Part shown: one piece after another, positions 1 through 10,047 of the stretch | Layout of the letters: every line of letters starts with the position of its first letter | Position numbering within the stretch: the stretch's first letter is position 1 | Assembly: GCF_020386635.1 (NCBI RefSeq) | Contig: NZ_CP081942.1 | Span: forward strand, 3,534,001 to 3,598,000 | Reading direction: 5' to 3' | DNA: 64,000 nucleotides | Source of the DNA: Pseudomonas sp. MM211 | Lineage (GTDB): Bacteria; Pseudomonadota; Gammaproteobacteria; Pseudomonadales; Pseudomonadaceae | Notes under the pieces: model-generated | Told to the model about the DNA's origin: nothing | Databases searched by the model: none | The model's input: only the letters and a program-made list of their open reading frames with translations | Made by a program: the position numbers and the translations under genes

Positions 1-1335
1 GATGTCGGCAAGAGCCTCAACGATCGGCGTGATGTCAACGGCGTCTATGTGAACCGCGAATTGGTGCGCGTCGCCAAAGACAACAGCAACTTCGTCAATT
101 ACTCCTCACCACTGCCTACCAACGAAGCGATTCAGGTTCCCAAACTTGCCTACAGCTATTACCTGCCAAAATGGGACATGGCCCTGGGCACGGCGATCAA
201 TCTGGACGGCGTAGAGGAACAGATCGTAGCTGTGCGTGAGAGCATCGATCAGCGAGTCAGCACCATCATCACCAGCATCCTGGTGATTGCGGTGGTGCTG
301 CTGGTGGTCTTCGGGGTGGTCGGCGCAATTCTCGCCAATACCTTCCTGCGCCCGCTGCAGCAGATAAAAGCCAACCTCGACGATATCGCCGCTGGCGATG
401 GCGATCTGACTCGCCGCCTGCCGGTAACCAGCCGTGACGAACTGGGCGAACTGGCCGGCTCGTTCAACCGTTTCGTCGACAAAGTGCACGCTTTGGTGCG
501 GCAGATCGCCGACATGACTGGGCAGTTGACCGAACTGGTCGGCCAGGTCGCCGCCCAGGCGCAGCGCTCCGAACAGGCCATGGAGCGGCAGCGTCACGAA
601 ACGGATCAGGTGGCCACGGCGATCAACGAGATGTCCGCCGCAGCCCACGAAGTAGCGAAAAGCGCCCAGGGCGCCGCTGAGGCTGCCCAACAGACCGATC
701 GTGAAGGGCAGGCGGCCAAACAGGTGGTCGACGGCAGCATCGCTCGTATCCACTCCCTGGTGGGCGACATTCGCGGCAGCGGCACTTCACTCGACAACCT
801 GCAGAAGGACGTGCACTCCATCGTCAGCGTGCTCGACGTGATCCGCTCGATTGCCGAGCAGACCAATCTGCTGGCCCTCAATGCTGCGATCGAGGCGGCG
901 CGTGCCGGCGAGGCGGGCCGTGGTTTCGCCGTGGTTGCCGACGAAGTACGGGCGCTTGCCAGCCGCACCCAGCAAAGCACCCAGGAAATTCAGGGCATGA
1001 TCGACCGCCTGCAGAGCGGCACGCGGGATGCGGTCAACGCCATGCGCCAGTCCAGCGATGCTGGCGACATCACCAGCGAACAGGCCAACAAGGCCGGCAC
1101 CTCGCTGGATGCCATCGCCGGGCTGATCGGCACCATCAATGCCATGAACGCGCAGATCGCCAGTGCCGCCGAGGAGCAGACCGCGGTAGCCGAAGAGATC
1201 AACCGCAGCGTGCACCAGATTGCTGGTGCGGTAGACAGCGTCGCCGACGAAACCCGCCAGGGCGCGCAGACGGCACGCAGCCTGGCGCAGCTGGGGCAGG
1301 GCCTGGAGCAATTGGTGCGGCAGTTCAGAATTTGA
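1..1335 (+). CDS. Methyl-accepting chemotaxis protein (5' end cut by window)
   Basis: The reading frame is open from base 1, so the gene starts before the window; 444 residues are visible. In order they show the end of a periplasmic Cache-type sensor domain ([19 protein letters not shown], visible residues about 48-66), one membrane segment (about 90-115), a HAMP linker (about 115-160, with [10 protein letters not shown]) and a long helical signalling domain. The conserved hairpin tip [18 protein letters not shown] lies at about 286-303 and is the site that contacts CheA and CheW. The protein is an inner-membrane chemoreceptor that controls the flagellar or pilus histidine kinase. The ligand cannot be read from what remains of the sensor. 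There is no C-terminal CheR-binding pentapeptide; the protein ends in LVRQFRI. Confidence 0.95.
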   Translation, partial: DVGKSLNDRRDVNGVYVNRELVRVAKDNSNFVNYSSPLPTNEAIQVPKLAYSYYLPKWDMALGTAINLDGVEEQIVAVRESIDQRVSTIITSILVIAVVLLVVFGVVGAILANTFLRPLQQIKANLDDIAAGDGDLTRRLPVTSRDELGELAGSFNRFVDKVHALVRQIADMTGQLTELVGQVAAQAQRSEQAMERQRHETDQVATAINEMSAAAHEVAKSAQGAAEAAQQTDREGQAAKQVVDGSIARIHSLVGDIRGSGTSLDNLQKDVHSIVSVLDVIRSIAEQTNLLALNAAIEAARAGEAGRGFAVVADEVRALASRTQQSTQEIQGMIDRLQSGTRDAVNAMRQSSDAGDITSEQANKAGTSLDAIAGLIGTINAMNAQIASAAEEQTAVAEEINRSVHQIAGAVDSVADETRQGAQTARSLAQLGQGLEQLVRQFRI

Positions 1336-1428
1336 GCAACGCGGGCAAGGATGCCCTTCTCGAGAAGTTTCTCGCACTTTGTACGGGCCGCAGGAGACTA
1401 ACGGGCATACCCCTCCTGTGATCCGACC

Positions 1429-2493
1429 ATGCCCACTACCTCCCTCGAAAAGAAAACCTTCATCCTGCTGCTCGTCCTGGTGACGATCGCCTTCATCTGG
1501 ATCTTGCTGCCGTTCTACGGTGCGGTGTTCTGGGCGGTGGCACTGGCGGTGGTGTTCGCCCCCTTGCAACGGCGCATGGCCCGGCGCATTGGCGGACGCG
1601 GCAACTTGTCGGCTTTGCTGACGCTGGTTATTTGCCTGCTGGTGGCGATTTTGCCGGTTATCTTCATCACCTCGGCGATGGTGGCGGAGGGCACCAGCAT
1701 CTATCAGCGTATCGAGTCGGGCGACCTGGACGTAGGCGCCTACGTCACCAGCACCAAGGAAATGCTCCCTGCGTTCATGCAGCAGCAGATCGACCGCATC
1801 GGTATGGGCAACCTGGACGGCCTGCGTGAGCAGATATCCAGCGGCGCCGCAGCCGGCAGCCAGTACCTGGCGACCAAGGTGTTCTCCATTGGTCAGGGCA
1901 CCATTCAGTTCGTGATCAGCTTTTTCATCATGCTGTATCTGCTGTTCTTCCTGCTGCGTGATGGCCAGGAACTGGTGCGTGATATCCGCATGGCTGTTCC
2001 GCTGGGCGACAACACCAAGCGCCGTTTGCAGATCAAGTTCACCCGAGTGGTACGTGCCACGGTGAAAGGCAATATCGTGGTCGCAGCGGTTCAGGGTGCC
2101 CTGGGTGGTCTGATCTTCTGGGTGCTGGGCATTCCCAGCCCACTGCTGTGGGGCGTCCTGATGGCCTTCCTGTCGCTGCTGCCGGCTGCCGGTGCCGGCA
2201 TCGTCTGGGCTCCGGTTGCCATTTACCTATTTCTCAGCGGCAGCGTCTGGCAGGGCGTGGTGCTGACTCTGTTCGGCGTGCTGGTCATCGGTCTGGTGGA
2301 CAACATTCTGCGTCCGATCCTGGTCGGCAAGGACACTCGCCTGCCCGATTACCTGATTCTGATCTCTACCCTGGGCGGTATGGCGCTGTTCGGTCTCAAC
2401 GGCTTCGTTCTTGGCCCTTTGATAGCGGCATTGTTCGTTGCCAGTTGGAACCTGTTCAGCGCGGGGAAGAAAACGGCCAGATTGCCCGAGTAG
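1429..2493 (+). CDS. AI-2E family / PerM-type membrane transporter
   Basis: A 354-residue polytopic membrane protein of the UPF0118 (AI-2E exporter-like, PerM) family. It has two N-terminal hydrophobic segments, a soluble loop at about 85-145, then several further membrane spans. The family-typical C-terminal block is present: PSPLLWGVLMAFLSLLPAAG followed by GLVDNILRPILVG. Members of this family export varied small molecules or ions, and the substrate here is not known. It starts at an ATG 93 bp after the chemoreceptor gene; no strong ribosome-binding site is seen. It is convergent with the nuo operon, with terminators between them. Confidence 0.85.
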   Translation: MPTTSLEKKTFILLLVLVTIAFIWILLPFYGAVFWAVALAVVFAPLQRRMARRIGGRGNLSALLTLVICLLVAILPVIFITSAMVAEGTSIYQRIESGDLDVGAYVTSTKEMLPAFMQQQIDRIGMGNLDGLREQISSGAAAGSQYLATKVFSIGQGTIQFVISFFIMLYLLFFLLRDGQELVRDIRMAVPLGDNTKRRLQIKFTRVVRATVKGNIVVAAVQGALGGLIFWVLGIPSPLLWGVLMAFLSLLPAAGAGIVWAPVAIYLFLSGSVWQGVVLTLFGVLVIGLVDNILRPILVGKDTRLPDYLILISTLGGMALFGLNGFVLGPLIAALFVASWNLFSAGKKTARLPE

Positions 2494-2505
2494 GGTGTTG
2501 GAGAA

Positions 2506-2541
2506 AAACAAACGGCTGCCCTGGGGCAGCCGTTTTTGTTT
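2506..2541 (+). terminator. Intrinsic terminator after the PerM-like gene
   Basis: A perfect 11-bp stem (AAACGGCTGCC / GGCAGCCGTTT) with a 4-nt loop is followed by TTTTTGTTT on the plus strand. It starts 12 bp after the stop codon. Confidence 0.9.
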
Positions 2542-2646
2542 GTGACGCGCACATATCGAATCGTCGGTAGCCCTGGGAGAGCGACGCGAAATCCGGGGAG
2601 CGCTGGCCACGCGAGTGAGGGTGTTCGTCTTCCAACTCATCCTGCG

Positions 2647-2672
2647 CATCGCTTCGCTCAGCGGCAGGCTAC
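2647..2672 (+). repeat. Diverged copy of a dispersed intergenic repeat
   Basis: The sequence ATCGCTTCGCTCAGCGGCA followed by GGCTAC resembles the repeats at 43862-43896 and 47098-47132, which share CGCTCRACGCCGGGCTAC. The match is partial, so assignment to the same family is tentative. Confidence 0.35.
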
Positions 2673-2715
2673 GTGATGGCTTGTCTGCGGCTGCCCGGCC
2701 AGATTTCAACGCTGG

Positions 2716-2748
2716 ATAAAAAATGGCTGCCCAGTGGCAGCCATTTTT
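2716..2748 (-). terminator. Terminator of the nuo operon
   Basis: A perfect stem (AAATGGCTGCC / GGCAGCCATTT, 4-nt loop) lies 14 bp beyond the nuoN stop. Read on the minus strand it ends in TTTTTT. An A-run and a T-run flank it, so it could also act on plus-strand transcripts. Confidence 0.88.
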
Positions 2749-2761
2749 CGGTGCGTTGCGA

Positions 2762-4261
2762 TCAGAGCGCGGCGCTGAGGCCTGCCTGCTGCACCAAGTC
2801 CAGCAGCGGCTGCGGGTAGACACCAAGGATGAATGCCATAACGGTTACCAGGATCAGCATGATCCCGCCGGCACGCTGGCCCCAGTTGAACTGGGCGTCG
2901 TGACGCTGCAGGTTAGGCTCGTTGAGGAACAGCGTGACCATTACGCGCAGGTAGTAGAACACCGCGATGGCGCTGCCCAGAATCAGTGCACCGATCAGCC
3001 ACCACAGCTGTGCCTGTACGCCTGCGGCAATCACGTAGAACTTGCCGATGAAGCCCGCGGTGAGCGGAATACCGGCCAGCGACAGCATCATTACCGTGAG
3101 TACCGCGGTCAGGTACGGGCGGCGCCAGAACAGGCCACGGTATTCGTACAGCGCGTCAGCATCACGGCCATTGTAAGGCGTAGACATTAGAGTGATTACG
3201 CCGAACGCGCCAAGGCTGGTCAGCACGTAGGTGGCCATGTACACGCCGATGGCTTCCACGGCCAGGCCCTTGCTGGCGATCAGCGCCACCAGCAGATAAC
3301 CGAAGTGGGCGATGGACGAGTAACCGAGCAGGCGCTTGAGGTTGTTCTGTACCAGAGCCAGCAGGTTGCCGAACAGGATCGAGGCGATGGCGATGACCGT
3401 CAGCAGGTCGTTCAGCCAGCCGCCAGCGGTAGCCGGGGAAAGCTGATAGAGGCGCAGCAGCACGGCGAACACCGCCACCTTGCTGGCCGTGGCCAGGAAC
3501 GCAGCCACAGGCGCCGGAGCACCTTCGTAGACGTCTGGCGTCCACAGGTGGAACGGCACCATGGACAGCTTGAACGCCAGGCCGATGAGCATCATGCCGA
3601 TGCCGATCTGCACCAACTGGCTGCCGCTGGCCGTGGCCAGGCTGGCACCGATCTCGGCGAAGCTCAGGCTGCCGGCGTCGGCATACAGCAACGCCATGCC
3701 GAACAGCAGGAAGGCACTGCCGGCTGCCGACAGCACCATGTACTTGATACCGGCTTCCAGGGAGCGCTTGTTGAAGTACGCGTAAGCGATCATCCCGTAG
3801 GTCGGTACCGAGAGCAGCTCCAGACCGATGAATAGGCCCGCCAAGTGCTCGGTGCTGACCAGCACCAAGCCGCCGGCCGCGGAGAGCAGCAGCAGCAGGT
3901 ACATTTCCTCGCGATTGCGTGGGTAACCCTTGGTCTTGCCATCGCTCACCGTCGCCTCGCCCAGGTAGGCGTGGGTCAGGGTCACACAGGCCAGCGTCGC
4001 GATCAGCACCAGCGCCATGTAGTAACAGGCGAAGGTGTCGATCTGCATCAGCGGGGTGACCTGCAGCGGGGTGACGCCGATAGCCGGCAGCAGCGACAGC
4101 AGCGCCGCGTTGAGGCCGATCACCGAGAGCACGAAGGTCATTGCATGGCTGCGCTTCCAGGCGATGGCCAGCATCACCACGACCACGGTGGCGCAGGTGA
4201 CCAGCAGCGGGAGCAGGGCGATCAGGTGTTGGGTGGTGAATTCCACAGCGTGATGTTCCAT
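2762..4261 (-). CDS. nuoN: NADH-quinone oxidoreductase subunit N
   Basis: NuoN is one of the three antiporter-like proton-pumping membrane subunits of complex I. The protein has 499 residues and is almost wholly hydrophobic, with about 14 membrane spans. It carries the family block KLSMVPFHLWTPDVYEGAP, whose Lys lies on the proton path. I chose the ATG at 4261 (MEHHAVEF) because the upstream in-frame residues overlap the end of nuoM and look non-coding. The gap to the nuoM stop is 5 bp, so this is the last gene of the operon. Confidence 0.95.
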   Translation of the reverse strand: MEHHAVEFTTQHLIALLPLLVTCATVVVVMLAIAWKRSHAMTFVLSVIGLNAALLSLLPAIGVTPLQVTPLMQIDTFACYYMALVLIATLACVTLTHAYLGEATVSDGKTKGYPRNREEMYLLLLLSAAGGLVLVSTEHLAGLFIGLELLSVPTYGMIAYAYFNKRSLEAGIKYMVLSAAGSAFLLFGMALLYADAGSLSFAEIGASLATASGSQLVQIGIGMMLIGLAFKLSMVPFHLWTPDVYEGAPAPVAAFLATASKVAVFAVLLRLYQLSPATAGGWLNDLLTVIAIASILFGNLLALVQNNLKRLLGYSSIAHFGYLLVALIASKGLAVEAIGVYMATYVLTSLGAFGVITLMSTPYNGRDADALYEYRGLFWRRPYLTAVLTVMMLSLAGIPLTAGFIGKFYVIAAGVQAQLWWLIGALILGSAIAVFYYLRVMVTLFLNEPNLQRHDAQFNWGQRAGGIMLILVTVMAFILGVYPQPLLDLVQQAGLSAAL

Positions 4262-4266
4262 AACGT

Positions 4267-5796
4267 CTACTGGCCCGAAGCGAGTTGATTGAGGGCGCCG
4301 CTGAACCACTGCTGCACGCCTTGCATGCTGGCGGCGGAAGTGTCGAGCACCGGCTGCGGGTAAACGCCGAGCAGAATCAGCAGCACGGCCAGGCACAGCA
4401 CCATGCTCAGTTCACGAAATTGCAGACCTGGCAGTGGGCTGTCGTTCTTCACCGGACCAAAATGCGCACGATGGATCATGATCAGCGAGTACACCGAGCC
4501 CAGTACCAGGCCGGTCGCAGCGATCACTGTGATCCAGGGGGCTGTCGGGAAACTGCCGATCAGAATCAGGAACTCGCCAACGAAGTTGCCGGTGCCCGGC
4601 AGACCCAGTGCGGCGGCGGCGAAGAACAGGCTCAACGCCGGCAGCCAGGACATGCGTGCCCAGATGCCACCCATCTCGCGCATGTCACGGGTGTGCAGGC
4701 GCTCGTACAGCTGACCACAGAGGATGAACAGTGCAGCAGCCGACAGGCCGTGAGCCATCATCTGCACCACCGCACCCTGCAGGGCGATCTGGCTGCCGGA
4801 GTAGATGGCGATCAGCACGAAGCCCATGTGCGACACGCTGGAGTAGGCCACCAGGCGCTTGATATCGGTCTGCGCGAAGGACAGCAATGCGCCGTAGAGG
4901 ATCGCGAACACGCCCAGACCCATGGCGATCGGCGCGAACTCTGCCGAGGCATTGGGGAACAACGGCAGGGCGAAGCGCAGCAGGCCGTAGGCCGCAGTTT
5001 TCAGCAGGATACCGGCGAGATCCACGGAGCCAGCGGTCGGCGCCTGAGCGTGGGCGTCCGGCAGCCAGGAGTGGAACGGCACCACGGGGAACTTCACCGC
5101 GAAGGCGATGAAGAAGCCGAGCATCAGCAGGTATTCGGTGCCTTCCGACAGTTCGGTCTTGAGCAGGTCCGCGTAGTTGAAGGTGAACACGCCGGTCTGG
5201 TTGAAGTGCACGAACACCAGGCCGAGGATCGCCACCAGCATCACCAGGCCGCTGGCCTGCGTGAAGATGAAGAACTTGGTGGCCGCGTTGATGCGGCTCT
5301 TGCCAGGGCTGCCGCTATGACCCCAGAGCGCGATGAGGAAATACATCGGCACCAGCATCATTTCCCAGAAGAAGAAGAACAGGAACAGGTCGATGGCCAG
5401 GAACACACCGACCACGCCGCCGAGAATCCACATCAGGTTGAGGTGGAAGAAGCCGACGCGGTTCTGGATCTCGTTCCACGAGCAGAGCACCGAGAGCACA
5501 CCGAGCAGGCCGGTGAGGGTGACCATCAGTACCGACAGGCCATCCATCGCCAGGTGAATGCTGATACCGAAGCGCTCGATCCAGCGCACCTGGAACTCGT
5601 GGGCCCAGCGTGGCTCGGCACCCGGCGCAGGCGCCAGGCTGAAGTCGCCGGTGCCCCACAGCCACAGGCCGAGGCCGAACAGCAGGGACATGGTCAGCAG
5701 CGCTATCCAGCGCGGCAGGGTTCCGCCGAAGCGCTCCGCCTGCCAGCACAACAGGCCGCCGATAAAGGGAATCAGGATTAGCCAAGGCAGAATCAT
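4267..5796 (-). CDS. nuoM: NADH-quinone oxidoreductase subunit M
   Basis: NuoM is an antiporter-like proton-pumping subunit of the membrane arm of complex I, 509 residues long. The conserved helix with the key Glu is present (FFFFWEMMLVPMYFLI), as is the broken-helix region KFPVVPFHSWLPDAHAQAPT with the pumping Lys. It lies between nuoL (41-bp gap) and nuoN. Confidence 0.97.
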   Translation of the reverse strand: MILPWLILIPFIGGLLCWQAERFGGTLPRWIALLTMSLLFGLGLWLWGTGDFSLAPAPGAEPRWAHEFQVRWIERFGISIHLAMDGLSVLMVTLTGLLGVLSVLCSWNEIQNRVGFFHLNLMWILGGVVGVFLAIDLFLFFFFWEMMLVPMYFLIALWGHSGSPGKSRINAATKFFIFTQASGLVMLVAILGLVFVHFNQTGVFTFNYADLLKTELSEGTEYLLMLGFFIAFAVKFPVVPFHSWLPDAHAQAPTAGSVDLAGILLKTAAYGLLRFALPLFPNASAEFAPIAMGLGVFAILYGALLSFAQTDIKRLVAYSSVSHMGFVLIAIYSGSQIALQGAVVQMMAHGLSAAALFILCGQLYERLHTRDMREMGGIWARMSWLPALSLFFAAAALGLPGTGNFVGEFLILIGSFPTAPWITVIAATGLVLGSVYSLIMIHRAHFGPVKNDSPLPGLQFRELSMVLCLAVLLILLGVYPQPVLDTSAASMQGVQQWFSGALNQLASGQ

Positions 5797-5837
5797 GACG
5801 GGCGAGTTTCCTTAGAAAAAGTATTCGGGATCATCGG

Positions 5838-7685
5838 TCAGGCCAGCAACACAGCGGCGAGCACCAGCACGGCGCCCCCGGCGATGGAGATGGCGTACCA
5901 GCGCAGCTGCCCGGTCTCGCTACGGCTCAACACGCCATGACCGCCACGCGCCAGGCGCGGGATGATGCCGATGGCACCATCGATGGGGTCACGGGCGAGC
6001 ACGCGGCAGAGGAACAGGTAGGGCTGCACGAAAATCTTGTCGTAAAGCCAGTCGAAGCCCCAGGCAGCGAACCACCAGGCCGACAGGAAACGCCCCGGCG
6101 CGCTGGCCGCAATAGCGGTAACGAAGCTGCGCTTGCCGAGAAACAGCATCGCCGCCAGCAGGATGCCAGCCAGGGCGATGCAGCCCGAGACGATTTCCAG
6201 GCTGTGCTTGGCTTCGCCACCGGCATGGCCGGCGCTCTCTGGCAACACGCCAGCCAGCGGCGGGGTGATCCAGGCACCGATGAAGGTCGACAGCACGATC
6301 AGCACCAGCAGCGGCAGGTTGTGAGCGATGCCATGACCGGCATGGGCCTCGGTCTTCTGTTCGCCATGGAAGGCGATGAAGATCAGCCGGAAGGTGTAGA
6401 TCGAGGTCATGAAGGCGCCCAGCAGGCCGGCGTAAAGCAGGCCGGAGTTGCCGCTGGCGAAGGCTTCCCAAAGGATCTCGTCCTTGGAATAAAAGCCCAC
6501 GGTGATCAGCGGCAGCGCCGCCAGAGCCGAGCCACCGACGATGAAGCTGGCGTAGGCCAGTGGCAGCTTCTTCCACAGGCCGCCCATCTTGAAGATGTTC
6601 TGCTCGTGGTGGCAGGCATGGATCACCGAACCGGAGGCGAGGAACAGCAGCGCCTTGAAGAAGGCGTGGGTCATCAGGTGGAAGATCGCCGCGTCCCAGG
6701 CGCCAACGCCCAGGGCGAGGAACATGTAGCCGATCTGGCTCATGGTCGAGTAGGCGAGGATGCGCTTGATGTCGGTCTGCACCAGAGCGGCGAAGCCTGC
6801 CAGTACCAGCGTCACACCACCGACGATGCCGACCAGTTGGAGAATCTCCGGGGTCAGCAGGAACAGGCCGTTGGTACGGGCGATCAGGTAGACGCCTGCG
6901 GTGACCATGGTGGCGGCGTGAATCAGTGCCGAAACCGGGGTCGGACCGGCCATGGCGTCAGCCAGCCAAGTCTGCAGCGGCAGCTGGGCGGATTTGCCGA
7001 CTGCGCCGCCGAGCAGCATCAGCGTCGCCAACCACAGCCAGGTGTCGCCAGCCATGTACTTCTGCGGTGCCAGCACCATCAGTTCCTGAATGTTCAGGGT
7101 GCCGAGATTGAGGAACAGCAGGAACAGGCCAATCATCAGGAACACGTCGCCGATGCGGGTGACGATGAAGGCCTTCAGCGCCGCGTTACCGTTTGGCACG
7201 TGCTTGTAATAGAAGCCGATCAGCAGGTACGAGCACAGACCTACGCCTTCCCACCCGAAGAACAGGGTCATCAGGTTGTCGCCCAGCACCAGCAGAACCA
7301 TGCTGAAGATGAACAGGTTGGTGTAGGAGAGGAAACGCGAGTAACCCTCTTCACCACGCATGTACCAGCTGGCGAACAGGTGGATCAGGAAGCCAACACC
7401 GGTCACCACGCCGAGCATGGTCAGCGACAGGCCGTCCAGATACAGGGTGAAGCTCGGCGCCAGGCCCTCGACACTCATCCACTGCCACAAGGTTTGGGTA
7501 TACACACCGTCTAACGGCGGCACGGTATTGAACTGCCAGATGATCACGGCGGTGGTCAGCGCCGAAAGGCCAACAGAGCCAACGCCAATGATCGCTGCAA
7601 CAGTTTCTGAAAGGCGGCCACGGGAAAAGGCCAGGATGAACCAGCCAATCAGAGGGAACAGTAATGTCAGGAATAGGAAGTTCAT
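5838..7685 (-). CDS. nuoL: NADH-quinone oxidoreductase subunit L
   Basis: NuoL is the most distal pumping subunit of complex I, with the long lateral helix at its C-terminus; it has 615 residues. Conserved motifs are [19 protein letters not shown] and [20 protein letters not shown]. Its start codon overlaps the nuoK stop by 4 bp (ATGA), which suggests coupled translation. Confidence 0.97.
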   Translation of the reverse strand: MNFLFLTLLFPLIGWFILAFSRGRLSETVAAIIGVGSVGLSALTTAVIIWQFNTVPPLDGVYTQTLWQWMSVEGLAPSFTLYLDGLSLTMLGVVTGVGFLIHLFASWYMRGEEGYSRFLSYTNLFIFSMVLLVLGDNLMTLFFGWEGVGLCSYLLIGFYYKHVPNGNAALKAFIVTRIGDVFLMIGLFLLFLNLGTLNIQELMVLAPQKYMAGDTWLWLATLMLLGGAVGKSAQLPLQTWLADAMAGPTPVSALIHAATMVTAGVYLIARTNGLFLLTPEILQLVGIVGGVTLVLAGFAALVQTDIKRILAYSTMSQIGYMFLALGVGAWDAAIFHLMTHAFFKALLFLASGSVIHACHHEQNIFKMGGLWKKLPLAYASFIVGGSALAALPLITVGFYSKDEILWEAFASGNSGLLYAGLLGAFMTSIYTFRLIFIAFHGEQKTEAHAGHGIAHNLPLLVLIVLSTFIGAWITPPLAGVLPESAGHAGGEAKHSLEIVSGCIALAGILLAAMLFLGKRSFVTAIAASAPGRFLSAWWFAAWGFDWLYDKIFVQPYLFLCRVLARDPIDGAIGIIPRLARGGHGVLSRSETGQLRWYAISIAGGAVLVLAAVLLA

Positions 7686-7990
7686 CCGCGCATCTCGCTG
7701 GCTGCGTCGATATCGAGGGTGTGGAAGCGGCGATACAACTGCAGCAGGATCGCCAGGCCGATGCTCGCTTCGGCAGCCGCCAGGGCGATGATCAGGATGA
7801 ACATGATCTGCCCATCAGCCTGCCCCCAGCGTGCACCTGCCACGACGAACGCCAGGGCGGCGGCGTTCATCATCACTTCCAGGCTCATCAGTACGAACAG
7901 GATGTTGCGACGCACCATCAGGCCGACTAGGCCGAGACTGAACAGCACGCCGGCCAGCGCCAGGCCGTGCTCCATTGGAATACCGTTCAT
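7682..7990 (-). CDS. nuoK: NADH-quinone oxidoreductase subunit K
   Basis: NuoK is a 102-residue, three-helix membrane subunit of complex I. The two intramembrane glutamates needed for proton translocation are present at Glu38 (SLEVMMNAA) and Glu74 ([10 protein letters not shown]). It overlaps nuoJ and nuoL by 4 bp each. Confidence 0.97.
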   Translation of the reverse strand: MNGIPMEHGLALAGVLFSLGLVGLMVRRNILFVLMSLEVMMNAAALAFVVAGARWGQADGQIMFILIIALAAAEASIGLAILLQLYRRFHTLDIDAASEMRG

Positions 7991-8496
7991 GGCGTAGCGT
8001 CCTTGATGTCATTGCGGCCCAGGTGATAGGCGGCGACCAGCGCGGCGAGCAGCAGCATGGAAGCCAGCTCCACGGCCAGCAGATAAGGGCCGAACAGGTG
8101 AATGCCGACGGCTTTGGCATCGACCGTGGTATGGCCGATGGTGGCGCCACTCGGTACGGCAAACAGCACGTACAGCAGTTGCCCCAGCAGCACGGCGGAA
8201 AGCAGCCCAGGGCCGATCCAGATACCCGGTGTCAGCCAGGTGCGTTCCTGCTGCACGGAGGCCGGGCCAAGGTTGAGCATCATCACCACGAACACGAACA
8301 GCACCATGATCGCGCCTGCGTAAACGATGATTTCCAGGGCGCCAGCGAACGGCGCGCCGAGGCTGAAGAACACCATGGAAACGGCGAGCAGGGAAATGAT
8401 CAGGTAGAGCAGGGCGTGCACCGGATTCTTGCCGGTGATAACGCCAACGGTCGAGGCAACCGCGACCCCTGCTGAGAAATAGAAGGCGAATTCCAT
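7987..8496 (-). CDS. nuoJ: NADH-quinone oxidoreductase subunit J
   Basis: NuoJ is a 169-residue membrane subunit of complex I with five predicted spans, including [17 protein letters not shown]. The start is the ATG at 8496 ([10 protein letters not shown]), which shares one base with the nuoI stop (TAATG). Longer in-frame extensions run through nuoI in another frame and are not credible. Confidence 0.95.
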   Translation of the reverse strand: MEFAFYFSAGVAVASTVGVITGKNPVHALLYLIISLLAVSMVFFSLGAPFAGALEIIVYAGAIMVLFVFVVMMLNLGPASVQQERTWLTPGIWIGPGLLSAVLLGQLLYVLFAVPSGATIGHTTVDAKAVGIHLFGPYLLAVELASMLLLAALVAAYHLGRNDIKDATP

Positions 8497-9044
8497 TATG
8501 GCAACAACCCCTTGACGTTGATCGGCTCGGCTTCGTTCTGCGCAGCGCCTTTCGGCTTGCCGGCAATGGCCATACCGGCCACGCGATAGAAGTTGTAGTC
8601 GGGGTATTTGCCAGGGCCGGAAATCAGCAAATCTTCTTTCTCGTAGACCAGATCCTGACGTTTGAACTCGCCCATCTCGAAATCCGGGGTGAGCTGAATC
8701 GCCGTGGTTGGGCAGGCCTCCTCGCACAGACCGCAGAAGATGCAGCGCGAGAAGTTGATGCGGAAGAAGTCCGGGTACCAGCGACCATCTTCGGTTTCGG
8801 CTTTCTGCAGCGAGATACAGCCCACCGGGCACGCCACGGCGCACAGGTTGCAGGCTACGCAGCGCTCTTCGCCATCCGGGTCGCGGGTTAATACGATGCG
8901 GCCACGGTAGCGTGGCGGCAGATAGACCTGCTCTTCCGGGTATTGCAGGGTGTCGCGCTTGCGAAAGCCATGGCCGAAGACCATCACCAGGCTGCGCAAT
9001 TGGGTCGCGGTACCGACCAATATGTCCCAGATATATTTGAACAT
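8496..9044 (-). CDS. nuoI: NADH-quinone oxidoreductase subunit I
   Basis: NuoI is the ferredoxin-like subunit that carries two [4Fe-4S] clusters (N6a, N6b) in the connecting part of complex I. It has 182 residues. The two cluster motifs are [12 protein letters not shown] (Cys62, 65, 68, 72) and [12 protein letters not shown] (Cys101, 104, 107, 111). Confidence 0.97.
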   Translation of the reverse strand: MFKYIWDILVGTATQLRSLVMVFGHGFRKRDTLQYPEEQVYLPPRYRGRIVLTRDPDGEERCVACNLCAVACPVGCISLQKAETEDGRWYPDFFRINFSRCIFCGLCEEACPTTAIQLTPDFEMGEFKRQDLVYEKEDLLISGPGKYPDYNFYRVAGMAIAGKPKGAAQNEAEPINVKGLLP

Positions 9045-9054
9045 CGCTTTCTCC

Positions 9055-10047
9055 TTACTGGGCCGTGGCCAGCACGACGGCGCCGGTCACCAGCAGGTTG
9101 ATCAGGGTCAGCGGCAGACAGAACTTCCAGCTGAAGGCCATGACTTGGTCATACCGTGGGCGTGGAATGGACGCGCGCAGCAGAATGAAGATCATGATGA
9201 AGAAACAGGTCTTGATCGCGAACCAGAAGAACGGGATCTGCGGCAGGATGCCGAACGGGCCGTGCCAGCCGCCGAAGAACAGCGTTACCAGCAGGGCGGA
9301 AATGGTCACGATGCCGATGTATTCACCGACGAAGAACATGCCCCATTTCATGCCGGCATACTCGATGTGATAGCCGTCGGCCAGTTCCTGTTCCGCTTCC
9401 GGCTGGTCGAAGGGGTGACGGTGAGTCACGGCAACGCCAGCGATGAAGAAGGTACAGAAACCAAAGAACTGCGGAATGATGAACCACAGATTCTCGGCCT
9501 GGTAATCGACGATATCGCGCATGTTGAACGAGCCGACCTGGGCGACGATACCCATCAACGCCAGGGCCAGGAACACTTCGTACGACACCGTCTGCGCCGA
9601 GGCGCGCAGGGCGCCGAGCAGGGCGAACTTGTTGTTGCTCGACCAGCCCGCGAACAGCACGGCGTAAACCGACAGGCCAGCCATGGCGAAGAAGAACAGG
9701 ATGCCGATGTTCAGATCCGCCACACCCCAGTTGGGGGTGATGGGGATGATCGCAAACGCGATGAGCATGGCGCCCATACCGATGATCGGCGCCAGGGTGA
9801 AAATCACCTTGTCAGCGAACGGCGGCGTCCAGTCTTCCTTGAAGAACATCTTCAGCATGTCCGCAGCGATCTGGAACATGCCGAATGGGCCAACCCGGTT
9901 GGGGCCGTAGCGATCCTGCCACCAGCCGAGCAGGCGGCGTTCGACGAAACTCAGCAGCGCGCCGCACACCACCACGGCAAGCAGGATGACGATGGCCTTG
10001 AGCACTTCCTGAATGATGTCGAGCAGCGCGGGAGTCAGCCAACTCAT
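9055..10047 (-). CDS. nuoH: NADH-quinone oxidoreductase subunit H
   Basis: NuoH is the membrane subunit that forms much of the ubiquinone-binding site and couples the peripheral and membrane arms of complex I. It has 330 residues and about eight spans. The family block [16 protein letters not shown] lies near residue 45, and the charged loop ERVDLPEAEQEL-type segment reads [20 protein letters not shown]. Its start overlaps the nuoG stop by 4 bp. Confidence 0.97.
   Translation of the reverse strand: MSWLTPALLDIIQEVLKAIVILLAVVVCGALLSFVERRLLGWWQDRYGPNRVGPFGMFQIAADMLKMFFKEDWTPPFADKVIFTLAPIIGMGAMLIAFAIIPITPNWGVADLNIGILFFFAMAGLSVYAVLFAGWSSNNKFALLGALRASAQTVSYEVFLALALMGIVAQVGSFNMRDIVDYQAENLWFIIPQFFGFCTFFIAGVAVTHRHPFDQPEAEQELADGYHIEYAGMKWGMFFVGEYIGIVTISALLVTLFFGGWHGPFGILPQIPFFWFAIKTCFFIMIFILLRASIPRPRYDQVMAFSWKFCLPLTLINLLVTGAVVLATAQ

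Noticed and set aside
1356..1367. CTTCTCGAGAAG palindrome after the chemoreceptor gene
   Set aside because: Short, no loop, and no T-run. It is too weak to call a terminator or operator.
4285..5781. 498-codon plus-strand ORF opposite nuoM
   Set aside because: Antisense shadow in high-GC DNA. It is rich in His, Gln and Arg, has no domain, and nuoM is certain on the other strand. The same holds for long ORFs opposite nuoL, nuoG, nuoF, nuoCD, aceA, purB, idh and mexF.
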